The notes under the pieces: generated by a model
Database searches by the model: none
Told to the model about the DNA's origin: nothing
Seen by the model: only the letters and a program-made list of their open reading frames with translations
Program-made: the position numbers and the translations under genes
From: Bauldia sp.
Lineage (GTDB): Bacteria > Pseudomonadota > Alphaproteobacteria > Rhizobiales > Kaistiaceae
NCBI GenBank assembly: GCA_028284325.1
Contig: JANQRX010000010.1
Coordinates: 1-64,000, forward strand
Direction: 5' to 3'
DNA: 64,000 bases
In this document: positions 53,579 to 62,228 of the stretch, piece by piece
Layout: each line of letters starts with the position of its first letter
Position numbering within the stretch: position 1 is the stretch's first letter

Positions 53579-54021
53579 CCTGATCCTCCCTTGTGAGGGT
53601 ACTTAACGGTCCCTCGCTCCGCGGCCCAACACGACGCGGCCTGAAACCGATTGACACCAACACAGACATGACTTCCTCCCTTTGCCCGCCGTTGGTTCGG
53701 CCGGCCATGTTGTCGTTCTTGCTGAACGCACTCGGCTTTCCGTTCCGCTTACCCCCAATCGCTAACTCACGCACGCCATTTGCCTCCCGTTCTGGTGCGA
53801 CCAGACCACGTCATGACTGGCCAGCTAACTTGACACTCGAACCACTACAGCACACAAAGGCATCCGTCAAGCATCTAAGAGCGCTTCTGTCTGACAAAGG
53901 TGCTTGACGAGCATCTCTAATGAGTTTACGATTTCAAATGGCAGTTTGAGGCTGCCGGCGGGAATGTTTCGGATTCGTTACAATCCCCCGGTACTGATTC
54001 TTGAAAACGGAGGACAGAAGG

Positions 54022-54327
54022 ATGGAGTCAATAGCCGCCGTGGCGCGCCAAGGCGCGCCACAGAAGCTTGGGTCCTCTTCAGAAAGCGCCGCAAAAAGTT
54101 CGACAGAAACGACCAAGATCGAACGGGTCTCTGTTCGCCTGACTGGCGAGTTGGGACAGGGAATTCGAGATCTACAGGATGTGACTCACGCTACCAGCCC
54201 AAGCGAAGTGGTACGCCGGGCCATCGTCGTTTATCGCGCGCTTGTAGACGCCAAAGTAGCCGGGCACGAACCCCTTATTGTCGTCAGGGAAGACGGCCAG
54301 GAGAAACGAGTTCCGATTTTCCTTTGA
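54022..54327 (+). CDS. Ribbon-helix-helix protein
   Basis: 101 residues from the ATG at 54022, which follows GGAGGACAGAAGG; the track's start is a TTG. The C-terminal half reads KIERVSVRLTGELGQGIRDLQDVTHATSPSEVVRRAIVVYRALVDA, an Arc/CopG-type ribbon-helix-helix. The Ser/Ala-rich first 35 residues look disordered. Likely a small repressor or partition-type DNA-binding protein. Confidence 0.75.
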   Translation: MESIAAVARQGAPQKLGSSSESAAKSSTETTKIERVSVRLTGELGQGIRDLQDVTHATSPSEVVRRAIVVYRALVDAKVAGHEPLIVVREDGQEKRVPIFL

Positions 54328-54350
54328 CGCACCCAGTACACCCGACGAGA

Positions 54351-54381
54351 GGCCCCACGGTAACTCCCACGCCGTGGGGCC
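54351..54381 (+). terminator. Hairpin after the ribbon-helix-helix gene
   Basis: GGCCCCACGG (54351-54360) pairs exactly with CCGTGGGGCC (54372-54381) around an 11-base loop, 24 bases after the stop. AGTTCTAACC follows, so it lacks a real T-run. The stretch to 54694 holds no other feature I can support. Confidence 0.5.
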
Positions 54382-54694
54382 AGTTCTAACCACTCCAGCT
54401 GATCATTCACCTGCTCAACAAGCCCGGCATCAAGCTTCTTCTAGACGACGTCTCCGCTGTTGGAAGAGACCACAACGTGTTGGAAATTACACCGCGAACA
54501 GCCCCGGTCGCTGAACTTGCACCCGCCTCGCACGTGAGCGAACTCTGAACCGGGTACGACTTAAGGCCGAAACTCGGTATAACACCCGCGTTATGCACAG
54601 CTACGCACGCTCACCGTGCCTTTCCGTGCCTTTGTGGGTCGCGCTGATCTGTTAGCGTAGTGGAACGCGCGCCTGTCGGCGCGTCGTCACTTCC

Positions 54695-55042
54695 ATGCGC
54701 ACAAAGTTCACCAATCATCTCGCCACAGTTCGCAGACGACACGGCTTCACGCAGCTTGAGGTCGCGTACCTGCTCGGCCTCGACGCCCGGCAACGGGTAT
54801 CGCGGTACGAGCTCGAAGAGAGCGACCCCAACCTCGACGAGTTGTTCGTCTTTCAGGCCATCTTCGATGTGCTGCCGCATGAGTTGTTTCCGTGTCGCTT
54901 CGACCTGGCGAAGGAAACCGCCACCGAGAGAGTCGCACGGCTGATCGCCATGCTGGACGACGATACGCGTCGCCTCACCGCGCACAAACAGCAGTACCTC
55001 CGCGAAGCCCTTGAGCGGATCAAACGCACCAACGCCCTATGA
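54695..55042 (+). CDS. XRE-family helix-turn-helix regulator
   Basis: 115 residues: FTNHLATVRRRHGFTQLEVAYLLGLDARQRVSRYELEESDPNLDELFVFQAIFDVLPHELFP is a typical Cro/C1-type domain, followed by a helical tail. The stop overlaps the next start (ATGA), so it is coupled to the RuvC-like gene. Confidence 0.85.
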   Translation: MRTKFTNHLATVRRRHGFTQLEVAYLLGLDARQRVSRYELEESDPNLDELFVFQAIFDVLPHELFPCRFDLAKETATERVARLIAMLDDDTRRLTAHKQQYLREALERIKRTNAL

Positions 55043-55548
55043 CACTACCGCGGCCGCGACGAAAGCCAGTAGTCTTGGCGTTCTTCTTCAACGCGCGTGG
55101 CATCGCTCACGCCGTGTTCGACGGCCCGCGATCGCTGCTGCGATGGGGCGTCAAGACGGCGAACCCCAAGAGCGTCGAAAACCGCTGCGAGAAGGCCCTC
55201 GCACTGGTGTTGCTGTTCCGGCCATCCGTGATTGTCGTGCAGGACTGCGACGGCGAGCTGTCGAGATGCACGAAGAGCGTTCGCGAAACAATCGAGCAGC
55301 TTGCGACCCACGCCCACGAGCGGAAGATCGAGATTGCGCGGTATTCACGCTCCGACGTTCTGAGCGCGTTCGCACCTCATCGGGCGCACACCAAGCACCA
55401 GATCGCACTTGCGATTGCAGAGATACTGCCGGAACTCGCACCTCACATCCCGCCCAAGCGCAAACAATGGCAGGGCGAAGCGCACCGCATGGCGTTCTTC
55501 GACGCCGCGTCACTTGCGCTCACGTACTACGCTGACGAGCGTCGGTGA
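55039..55548 (+). CDS. RuvC-like RNase H-fold protein (possible Holliday-junction resolvase)
   Basis: 169 residues. The first strand (VVLAFFFNARGIAHAVFDGPRSLLRWG) and the later VIVVQDCDGELSR resemble RuvC/YqgF-type RNase H cores. The C-terminal FFDAASLALTYYADERR matches the final Asp-Ala helix. The first catalytic Asp of RuvC (GIDPG) seems replaced by Asn in FFNARG, so activity may be lost or use other residues. A recombination role within the element is plausible; I cannot name the family. Confidence 0.55.
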   Translation: MTLPRPRRKPVVLAFFFNARGIAHAVFDGPRSLLRWGVKTANPKSVENRCEKALALVLLFRPSVIVVQDCDGELSRCTKSVRETIEQLATHAHERKIEIARYSRSDVLSAFAPHRAHTKHQIALAIAEILPELAPHIPPKRKQWQGEAHRMAFFDAASLALTYYADERR

Positions 55549-55574
55549 GAGCGCCCGTTGTGAAAGTGCGGTTG

Positions 55575-55603
55575 GGGCGGTCGAGAACACCGCCCGTTTT
55601 TTT
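55575..55603 (+). terminator. Rho-independent terminator
   Basis: GGGCGGT pairs with ACCGCCC around CGAGAAC, followed by G and seven T. It lies 26 bases after the RuvC-like gene and ends the XRE/RuvC-like operon. The 55604-55735 stretch is without a gene. Confidence 0.85.
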
Positions 55604-55735
55604 CATCAACGGTGCGCGCAGCTGACCTCAACGAGTGCCGCACGACGCGATGCAGAGGGCTCGCCGCCCGTTAGGCGAGCTACTTCTGCCTGTTGTGGCG
55701 TGGCGCGACGTACGCTTCTCACGTGGGCTGCGGCC

Positions 55736-56743
55736 TCAGAACTCGAACGACGCCTCCGCCGTCAACCCGAGGATGCTGGTCATCCAGTTGACCGGCTGCG
55801 GTAAACCACCTCCACCGATGATGTGGTTTTCAAAGTGGGTATGGCCCCGCGTCCGCATGTGCCAGTATCGCACACCCACACCGACGCGACCATTTTCGTG
55901 GACGTGGTAGTCGAGCATGGCTTCGAGTTGGACGCCCCAGCCGGTGCCGTCTTCGGGGATGGCACCGGTGAAGCAGCCGGTGGTGGTACAGCCGGGCGGC
56001 ATCCGGAGCCAATGGTAATCGTGGCCGTTCAGCACCACGAGTGGGAGCGCCGCCGCTTCACCGCGTAGCCTCCATTTTCCGCGATTGATCTCGCCGTTGA
56101 GCCCTGCACGTAGCGAATGCCAATTGTTCTTCTGGCTGATGCCTAAGACCGAGTTGGCGATGGACGGGACACAGATGCCGGGATTTGTGGCCGTCTGCGT
56201 ACAGCCATAGGCATTCACGTCCTGGCGAAAGTAGTTGTACCCAAAGAAAGCGCCGAGCCGATCGTCACCGCGCTCATGGAAGTACCAGCCGGCGTCGATG
56301 GTAGCGTAGCCGAGGAAGCCGCCGCGCTGGTCGGAGTTGGTGCTTGAATACGGCGTCGTTACCGGTGGGAAGTCTTCGTCCTTGAGGTTGCCGCCGACAA
56401 CGGCACCCAAGCCGGCGATGCCCTTGAGGAAGAAACTGCTCCGCTCAATCTCACCAAAGACCTCCCCGGAGTGGGTGGTGAGGCCGTCATAGGTGAGGCG
56501 CGACAACACGGTACTGCCAGTGGTGTCGTACAAATCCTTGGCAGTGGTCCCCATGCCGATCCAGTAGCGGGTACCGAAGGCGATATCGAAGGCCTGTTCG
56601 ATGCCCTCCGGTATCGCGGCTGGCTCCTTGTCCGGTGTGCCGATCGACAGGTCAGCCGCTACTGCGACGCCTGAGGCCAGGCCGGCCAGAACGGCCACGA
56701 CGCCGAACGCAAGCGACCGGCGATTTCCACTCATTTGATGCAT
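55736..56743 (-). CDS. Outer-membrane beta-barrel protein
   Basis: 335 residues. The start has AAGGGGGATCGTC before the ATG. MHQMSGNRRSLAFGVVAVLAGLASGVAVAADL is a signal peptide with cleavage after AVA. The mature protein alternates aromatic and polar residues in beta strands (FLGYATIDAGWYFHERGDDRLGAFFGYNYFRQ, WHSLRAGLNGEINRGKWRLRGEAAALPLVV) and ends in ...AEASFEF, the terminal Phe needed for barrel insertion. It has two Cys pairs in loops. It has some resemblance to omptin-like barrels, but no protease residues could be confirmed. An outer-membrane gene is unexpected among defence and mobility genes. Confidence 0.8.
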   Translation of the reverse strand: MHQMSGNRRSLAFGVVAVLAGLASGVAVAADLSIGTPDKEPAAIPEGIEQAFDIAFGTRYWIGMGTTAKDLYDTTGSTVLSRLTYDGLTTHSGEVFGEIERSSFFLKGIAGLGAVVGGNLKDEDFPPVTTPYSSTNSDQRGGFLGYATIDAGWYFHERGDDRLGAFFGYNYFRQDVNAYGCTQTATNPGICVPSIANSVLGISQKNNWHSLRAGLNGEINRGKWRLRGEAAALPLVVLNGHDYHWLRMPPGCTTTGCFTGAIPEDGTGWGVQLEAMLDYHVHENGRVGVGVRYWHMRTRGHTHFENHIIGGGGLPQPVNWMTSILGLTAEASFEF

Positions 56744-57065
56744 GACGATCCCCCTTGATCACCTGTCGGCAGCGCTGCGGCCGTGATCCATCCCATGTTC
56801 GCCGCCAGTAAAAATCTGTGTTAAATCCCCAAAAGCATGAGCTTTCATGAGAGCAAACCTTGATAAATCAATCGCATGTGAAACACTTTGGACAATTATG
56901 TTGCAATTATGGAGAAGAAAACGAGATAAAGCTTGCGATGCGAGCGGGAATGCTGCTAACGTCGCTCACAGTCGCCTTCGGAAATCAGCCGAAACTGGCA
57001 GCTCCGATGAAACGGAATTGTCCATTCGGTTGCAGCGTGAGGCGGGGCGTCCGTTGGAGCCCGCC

Positions 57066-57677
57066 ATGCGCACGACCACTCACACCGAGCCGACACTTCA
57101 CACCGCTCGCGGAGAGCGGAAGTATCTGACCGCGGCCGAGCGTGTTCGCTTCGTAGCGGCGGCCGAGTCCCAACCAACCGCAGTACGGCTGTTTTGCTTA
57201 CTGCTTCTATGGAGCGGTGGTCGACTATCCGAAGTGCTGTCGGTCACTGCCAACAACTTTGACCTTGACCTCGGCGCTGTCGGCCTAAAGACGCTCAAGC
57301 GCCGGAAGCGTGGTGTCGTCCGGTACGTTCCCCTGCCGCCAGATCTCATCCGGGAACTCGACGACGCTTTTCAGATTCAGCGTCGGCAGGTCGATCCGGA
57401 ACACGGGCACGGACGGCTGTGGTGTTGGAGTCGCACTACCGCCTGGCGCCGACTGAAAGAGGTTATGGACGCCGCCAACATCTCCGGGCCACCGGCCTCA
57501 CCGAAGGGTCTACGTCACACGTTCGGTGTGGCCGCGTTTCAGTCTTCCGTTCCACCCCATCTGGTGCAGCGGTGGTTGGGGCATGCATCGCCGCGCACGA
57601 CGGCCATCTACGGAGATGTCATTGGACCCGAGGAGCGGGAGTTCGCGAGGCGGATGTGGTCGCTAGGCGTGGCTTAA
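57066..57677 (+). CDS. Tyrosine recombinase, catalytic domain only
   Basis: About 203 residues from the ATG at 57066; the track's longer ORF from 56847 has an unrelated N-terminus. LLLWSGGRLSEVLSVTANNFDLD holds the first catalytic Arg. LRHTFGVAAFQSSVPPHLVQRWLGHASPRTTAIYGDVIG holds the box II Arg, WLGH and the Tyr nucleophile. The usual box II His (HxLRH) is Lys (PKGLRH), and the core-binding domain is absent, so it may be inactive or need a partner. It lies directly before the convergent HD-domain operon. Confidence 0.7.
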   Translation: MRTTTHTEPTLHTARGERKYLTAAERVRFVAAAESQPTAVRLFCLLLLWSGGRLSEVLSVTANNFDLDLGAVGLKTLKRRKRGVVRYVPLPPDLIRELDDAFQIQRRQVDPEHGHGRLWCWSRTTAWRRLKEVMDAANISGPPASPKGLRHTFGVAAFQSSVPPHLVQRWLGHASPRTTAIYGDVIGPEEREFARRMWSLGVA

Positions 57678-57704
57678 CTTTCACAAGATCTCTGATTGCA
57701 ACTC

Positions 57705-57734
57705 GAAAAAAAGCCCCCACACAAAATGGGGGCT
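57705..57734 (-). terminator. Rho-independent terminator of the HD-domain operon
   Basis: On the minus strand AGCCCCCA-TTTTGTG-TGGGGGCT is followed by a run of seven T. It starts five bases past the stop of the small gene at 57739, ending the two-gene minus operon. Confidence 0.88.
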
Positions 57735-57738
57735 ACGA

Positions 57739-58008
57739 CTAATCTGGCGACATGAAACTCTCTGCAAATAGCATCGTGCGTAAACCAGACTGCGTAATCC
57801 TCATCCGAGATCCCGGCAACTCCTCCACGCTGCCATCGGCGAGAAGGTCCCGAAACGCATCCGTTACGGACGCCATGCTTAATCTGTAGTCCTTTGCATA
57901 GTCATACTGATCGATCATACTGTCGAGATCGCTCAATAGCAAAGGAGTTCCATCTTCCCGAAAGTTTTTCAAAAGAACGTATACCCCTCGTGTGTACGGA
58001 CTACACAT
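57739..58008 (-). CDS. Small winged-helix-like hypothetical protein, partner of HD-domain protein
   Basis: 89 residues (YVLLKNFREDGTPLLLSDLDSMIDQYDYAKDYRLSMASVTDAFRDLLADGSVEELPGSRMRITQSGLRTML). The helix pattern with a C-terminal turn-and-strand (ITQSGLRTM) is like a winged helix, though no family is recognised. It overlaps the HD gene stop by eight bases, so the two are made together. Possible roles are regulator or regulatory subunit of the HD enzyme. Confidence 0.65.
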   Translation of the reverse strand: MCSPYTRGVYVLLKNFREDGTPLLLSDLDSMIDQYDYAKDYRLSMASVTDAFRDLLADGSVEELPGSRMRITQSGLRTMLFAESFMSPD

Positions 58009-59950
58009 GCCTCTCTCCCTCTATTGCGTTCAACCTTTCTCTCCTTCTCCTCTTGGTTCGCTTTCTTCGTTCCCTCTCCCTCCTCTCTCTCACCGCCAAT
58101 ATCAGGTCTCTCTCTATCATATCACATAGCTTCAAATACTTCCTAGTCGACTTAATATTCTTCGCAAAGAAAGATACATGCAGATTCGGCGACCTTCTGG
58201 AAATCGACTCTAAAGAAGCCAGGTACGGAGACACATCAGAAACGTTCCACAACTCGCCCCGCTCATCTACAACATGCAGGACCTCTTCATCAGTATGGTA
58301 TACTTTTGGCTCAAGAAACTGCCTAAATATTAAGATATCCCTAACATGCTCGGATGCAAATCTATTCAACGCTTCTTCTATTAAGATTCTTTCCTCCGCA
58401 CTCACTATAAATGGATTTTCACCATCAACGTCGCCGTGCTTTTCCGCCGCCGTTCTGTAGTCGATCTCCGACTTCCACATAGTATAGAGATTTCGCGTTT
58501 GACGAAAAATGAAGGTTTCGATTAACATACGCAGGTGATTCAGCTCGATTGAGTTCGTCTTCTTAATAATATCACTAATGTCTAGCAACATCGATCGAAG
58601 CCAAGACTCATCAACTATCCTATTTGAGTAATTAGGTAAAATTTGATTCTTTGATACATCACTATCATCGCGTATCTCAATAAATCCGTAACTTTTCAAT
58701 AGAAAAACTACGTCAGAGCTCGGGTCAATATAGCATAAACGCAGGAGTTGCTTGATAATCTCCTCTACTAGAAGATTCATTCTAACAACAGAATGATGAT
58801 AAACAATAAATCTGTAATTAAGAAATCGACTATGAAAGAAAGATTCTACAACAGATAGTGACTTGTAGCTAGGGCATATGCTAAATTTTCTTTTAGATGA
58901 ACTATAGTGTAAAACAAACTGCGATACCAATCTCCTTGAATCAAAAGTACGGTCGGTGACGCCGGATTCTATAGGATCTCGCAATGTATAATCGATACGA
59001 TCAGCATCAAGTTGACTCGAAATAATATCTCTCAAGCAGGGGAAGATGTTGTTTGACTCGGAAACACCATTGTTTCTCTTGGAAAACATTATTGTATTTG
59101 CAATATGAAAGACTGTAAGCATGTATGCTCGATCAGGATCTCGGCCATTTTCAACATCTAGGCATATCTCATCAAATATTTGAATGCCTCTTCGTTCATG
59201 TACCGGTAGTTTACGAAGAAAGATTTGAAAATCATTAAGTTTAATTCCAAGAGAATTGCAGATTGCTGTATATCTATGCTTAGTGTAACCATAACCGCGC
59301 GTTGGAGAGAATATATCTTTATCTAGATCGTCGTAATTGTTACTAAAAGCTATTTTGAACTTCTCGTCATCGCCGTAACGTTCAAATATGGTCGGTGCCT
59401 GCTTAAGTGCATTTTCAAAAATGTGGCTCATGGGTAGGTGGCCAATATCATGTATAAGGCCACAAATTCTCACAGCGACGCCGAATGTGTTAAGGAGAAA
59501 TAGAGGATCGTATTCTTCTATGAATATTCCATTTTCCGTATCCGTGAAATTGCCAACAGATCGACTTCCGTCAATCGGTCGATGCTGAAATGCGAACTGG
59601 TATCCTACGCTTTTACGCCAGCTCTCCTCTAGAGTTTTTCTGCTGCGTTCTGTAGTGGCGAGGTATTTCGCCACAGATTCGGCCATACTCCGTATTCCGC
59701 GACGTAAAGCGCCTTGTCTGGAGTTGTTGACTGAATGGCGGAATATTTCGCCGGCAACATGGGCAACCCCAAGCGAATGTGCGAATCGGGAGTTCTTGTT
59801 GTTTGGATAGGCAGTGTATGTAGACGAGTTTTGCAGAATGAAATGCAGTCGTTGAAAATGACGACTGTCGATGACGGTCTTTTCAAGAGGAGAGAGTGGA
59901 ATGTAACCGTGAACTACATCTTTGATTGGCGTGATATGTCGATTCGGCAT
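58001..59950 (-). CDS. HD-domain protein, dNTP triphosphohydrolase-like
   Basis: About 649 residues from the ATG at 59950 (MPNRHITPIKDVVHGYIPLSPLEKTVIDSRHFQRLHFI); GGGGGGCC lies upstream and the track start at 60184 has no similarity. The metal-binding residues of the HD phosphohydrolase fold are visible: SRFAHSLGVAHVAG (His58), GLIHDIGHLPMSHIFE (His167-Asp168) and QLDADRIDYTLRDPIESGV (last Asp). This set is typical of the SAMHD1/dGTPase-like group. The C-terminus is a long charged tail (RERRERERRKRTKRRRRERL). The DNA is strongly AT-rich relative to the rest of the window, a sign of transfer. dNTP depletion as anti-phage defence is a reasonable but untested role. Confidence 0.82.
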   Translation of the reverse strand: MPNRHITPIKDVVHGYIPLSPLEKTVIDSRHFQRLHFILQNSSTYTAYPNNKNSRFAHSLGVAHVAGEIFRHSVNNSRQGALRRGIRSMAESVAKYLATTERSRKTLEESWRKSVGYQFAFQHRPIDGSRSVGNFTDTENGIFIEEYDPLFLLNTFGVAVRICGLIHDIGHLPMSHIFENALKQAPTIFERYGDDEKFKIAFSNNYDDLDKDIFSPTRGYGYTKHRYTAICNSLGIKLNDFQIFLRKLPVHERRGIQIFDEICLDVENGRDPDRAYMLTVFHIANTIMFSKRNNGVSESNNIFPCLRDIISSQLDADRIDYTLRDPIESGVTDRTFDSRRLVSQFVLHYSSSKRKFSICPSYKSLSVVESFFHSRFLNYRFIVYHHSVVRMNLLVEEIIKQLLRLCYIDPSSDVVFLLKSYGFIEIRDDSDVSKNQILPNYSNRIVDESWLRSMLLDISDIIKKTNSIELNHLRMLIETFIFRQTRNLYTMWKSEIDYRTAAEKHGDVDGENPFIVSAEERILIEEALNRFASEHVRDILIFRQFLEPKVYHTDEEVLHVVDERGELWNVSDVSPYLASLESISRRSPNLHVSFFAKNIKSTRKYLKLCDMIERDLILAVRERRERERRKRTKRRRRERLNAIEGERHV

Positions 59951-60234
59951 TAGCCCGGCCCCCCCCGAGAGTCGGCGCCGAAACTGCAACGCTGCGTCGA
60001 TCCCCGAAAAGGAAACGACCTTTGCAGACGGATCAAGCGATTGCAACCCAGAGTATCTCCAGCGTTGGAGGCATTGCGACGGATTTATGACAAGTCGGCA
60101 GTTCGATCTCGTGAGGACGCACACGGCTTTCATGTCTGCGATGCGGTGGCACTTCTTCTGACGCCGTATCCATATTCGATACAAGGTCGCCGTAGGCGCA
60201 TGTCTCCTTGATCACCCCTGACGTCCTCTCCTGC

Positions 60235-60900
60235 CTATCCTCCGAGGAGGCGGTGCTCCCGCGTCCCTCCATCTTCAACGGCGATGGCGTCAGTTTGGCT
60301 AGGTCGCCAAACCGCCTGATGGTCCGCAAACAAAAACCGCGCCGGCGGCACCGAGTGCGGTCGACCCGCTAAGCGCTTCCGATACATCCGCTGCATCGCC
60401 GCCACCCGCCGGCTGTTCGTCGTCACCGTGAGCACCTGAAACGTGGGGATACCGAACTGCCGTTTGTGAGCGCCGGTCTTCCAAGCGTAGGCGTAGACCA
60501 CGAACTTGCGCAGGACCGAGGTGTCCTTCCAGAACTTCAGCGTCTTGCTCTTGCGCTCGCTGACATCGATCGTCTCGGTGCCACGATCGATCTCCAGGAA
60601 GATGAACCGACGGTTCTTGCCTTCGGGGAGCTGCGGGAAGCGCAGCATGAAAAGGCCGTCGGGGATTGTCCCTTCGGTTTCCCGGTAACCGTACCAGTTG
60701 ACCCGCGCTGACAGGAGACCGGGCAGCGAGTCGCGTTTCAGAATATCCGGCGCGTACCGTTCATAGATTTGGTCGGGGTAGAAGAACTCCACGTCCTCAT
60801 GCTGCGGGCCGCTCCACGTATCTGAATCAGGAAGTGCGGGATGGCAATTACGGTGTCGCTCCAAGTCGTTTTGTCGGATTCCGCCTTCTGCCGAACTCAT
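60235..60900 (-). CDS. Replication-relaxation family protein, N-terminally shortened
   Basis: 221 residues. IPDGLFMLRFPQLPEGKNRRFIFLEIDRGTETIDVSERKSKTLKFWKDTSVLRKFVVYAYAWKTGAHKRQFGIPTFQVLTVTTNSRRVAAMQRMY is the C-terminal nuclease-like half of replication-relaxation proteins (PDG..F, LEIDRGTE, F.VLTVTTNSRR). The N-terminal winged helix present in the family is missing. The ORF start lies inside the integrase 3' end (53-base overlap), suggesting the gene was cut when the integrase module was joined. It may be a non-functional remainder. The 59951-60234 stretch holds no gene. Confidence 0.6.
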   Translation of the reverse strand: MSSAEGGIRQNDLERHRNCHPALPDSDTWSGPQHEDVEFFYPDQIYERYAPDILKRDSLPGLLSARVNWYGYRETEGTIPDGLFMLRFPQLPEGKNRRFIFLEIDRGTETIDVSERKSKTLKFWKDTSVLRKFVVYAYAWKTGAHKRQFGIPTFQVLTVTTNSRRVAAMQRMYRKRLAGRPHSVPPARFLFADHQAVWRPSQTDAIAVEDGGTREHRLLGG

Positions 60901-62116
60901 CCAACAAATCCGCCCACTGCTGCATCAACTCGACACGCTGATCCCAATAGCTCGCGCGATTGTAGGCTCGGCGGATGGCGTTCTGGTCCCGGTGCGCGAG
61001 GACGGCTTCGATCACGTCAGGATCGAAGCCGCGGGAATTGAGGATCGTGCTCGCCGTCACGCGAAACCCGTGCGCGGTGACTTCGTCCTTGGAGAAGCCC
61101 ATCCGCCGCAGGGCCGAGTTGAATGCCATGTTCGACAGCGGGCGGTCTTTTGTCCGGATGGACGGGAAGACCAGTTCGCTGCCTTCCGATAGCGGCCAGA
61201 TATCCGAGAGCACCGCAAGAGCCTGGCGGGACAGGGGCACGTCGTGCGGACGGCGCATCTTCATGCGCTCGGCCGGGATGCGCCACCGGGCTTTGTCGAA
61301 GTCGAATTCGCTACGTCCTGCGCCACGCACTTCACCGGGGCGCACGCAGGTGAGGATCAGGAGTTTGAGAGCCGCGCCAATCGTCGGCCAGCCGTCGAAC
61401 TCATCAAGCGCACGGAGGAACCTCCCGAGTTCTCGCTCGTTGGTGATCGCGGCGCGGCCCTTCGAGGCAGGGGCGGCAAGGGCACCATGCAGCGGAACCG
61501 TTGGATCGTCCTTCGCGCGGAGTGTCACGATCGCGTACCGAAACACACCGCCGATCGTTCCCCGCAGCCGGCGTGCGGTCTCGCGGCGCCCGCTCTTTTC
61601 GACATGCTGAAGGACAGCGAGAATCTCTGCCGGCGAAACCTCGGCGATCGGCCGCTTCGAAAGGGGCTTCGCAAGATCCTTCAATAGCCAGCGGTTCTTG
61701 GACAGCGTGGAGGCTGCCGCGCCGTTGGCCTCCATACGCTCCAGGTACTCATCGGCGACCAGCCCGAATGTCGTTTCGGCTGCAGCTTCGGCGGCGCGCT
61801 TGTCCGCTTCGCGTTTGGCTGCGGGGTCGATGCCTTCCGAGAGCAGCCGCTTCGCGTCGTCGCGCTTCCGACGCGCGTCGGCGAGCGTCACGATCGGATA
61901 CTTGCCGAACGAGAGGATGTTCTCCTTCTGCCGGTGCTTGTACCGGAGCTGCCAGAGCTTTGACCCACCCGGCTGGACGAGCACGTGGAGACCGTCGCCA
62001 TCTGACAGACGGTAGGGTTTTTCACGCGGTTTGGCTCGGCGCAGTGCGAAGTCCGAGAGCGCCATGGTGGGTAACGCCTTTTCGAGCGTGGGTAACGGGT
62101 CGGAATTTTTACCCAC
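60848..62116 (-). CDS. P4-type tyrosine integrase (DUF4102)
   Basis: Integrase next to tRNA-Phe, up to 422 residues. The N-terminal DUF4102 domain (MALSDFALRRAKPREKPYRLSDGDGLHVLVQPGGSKLW) is followed by the SAM-like core-binding domain and the catalytic domain. The catalytic Arg is in TCVRPGEVRGAGRSEFD, the HxxR in TAHGFRVTAST and the Tyr in AIRRAYNRASYWDQR. The ATG at 62065 (MALSDF) matches the family start; 62116 is the longest possible. Its start lies about 170 bases from the tRNA, in the orientation normal for tRNA-targeting islands. It is the likely source of the att repeats at 4409, 15281 and 35126. Confidence 0.94.
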   Translation of the reverse strand: MGKNSDPLPTLEKALPTMALSDFALRRAKPREKPYRLSDGDGLHVLVQPGGSKLWQLRYKHRQKENILSFGKYPIVTLADARRKRDDAKRLLSEGIDPAAKREADKRAAEAAAETTFGLVADEYLERMEANGAAASTLSKNRWLLKDLAKPLSKRPIAEVSPAEILAVLQHVEKSGRRETARRLRGTIGGVFRYAIVTLRAKDDPTVPLHGALAAPASKGRAAITNERELGRFLRALDEFDGWPTIGAALKLLILTCVRPGEVRGAGRSEFDFDKARWRIPAERMKMRRPHDVPLSRQALAVLSDIWPLSEGSELVFPSIRTKDRPLSNMAFNSALRRMGFSKDEVTAHGFRVTASTILNSRGFDPDVIEAVLAHRDQNAIRRAYNRASYWDQRVELMQQWADLLDEFGRRRNPTKRLGATP

Positions 62117-62228
62117 GTTTCGATGCGTTGCAAGGGATCGCGGCGTTCCGCTATGTGCGGTTCATCGTTGTAAAACGGCCAAAATAAGCCATTTCTGAGA
62201 GGCTATGGTCTGCTATGAGAAGGAGAAA

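Noticed and set aside
53593-53907. 104-codon plus ORF in the 53.6-54.0 kb gap
   Set aside because: Composition and lack of any motif or ribosome-binding site suggest non-coding sequence.
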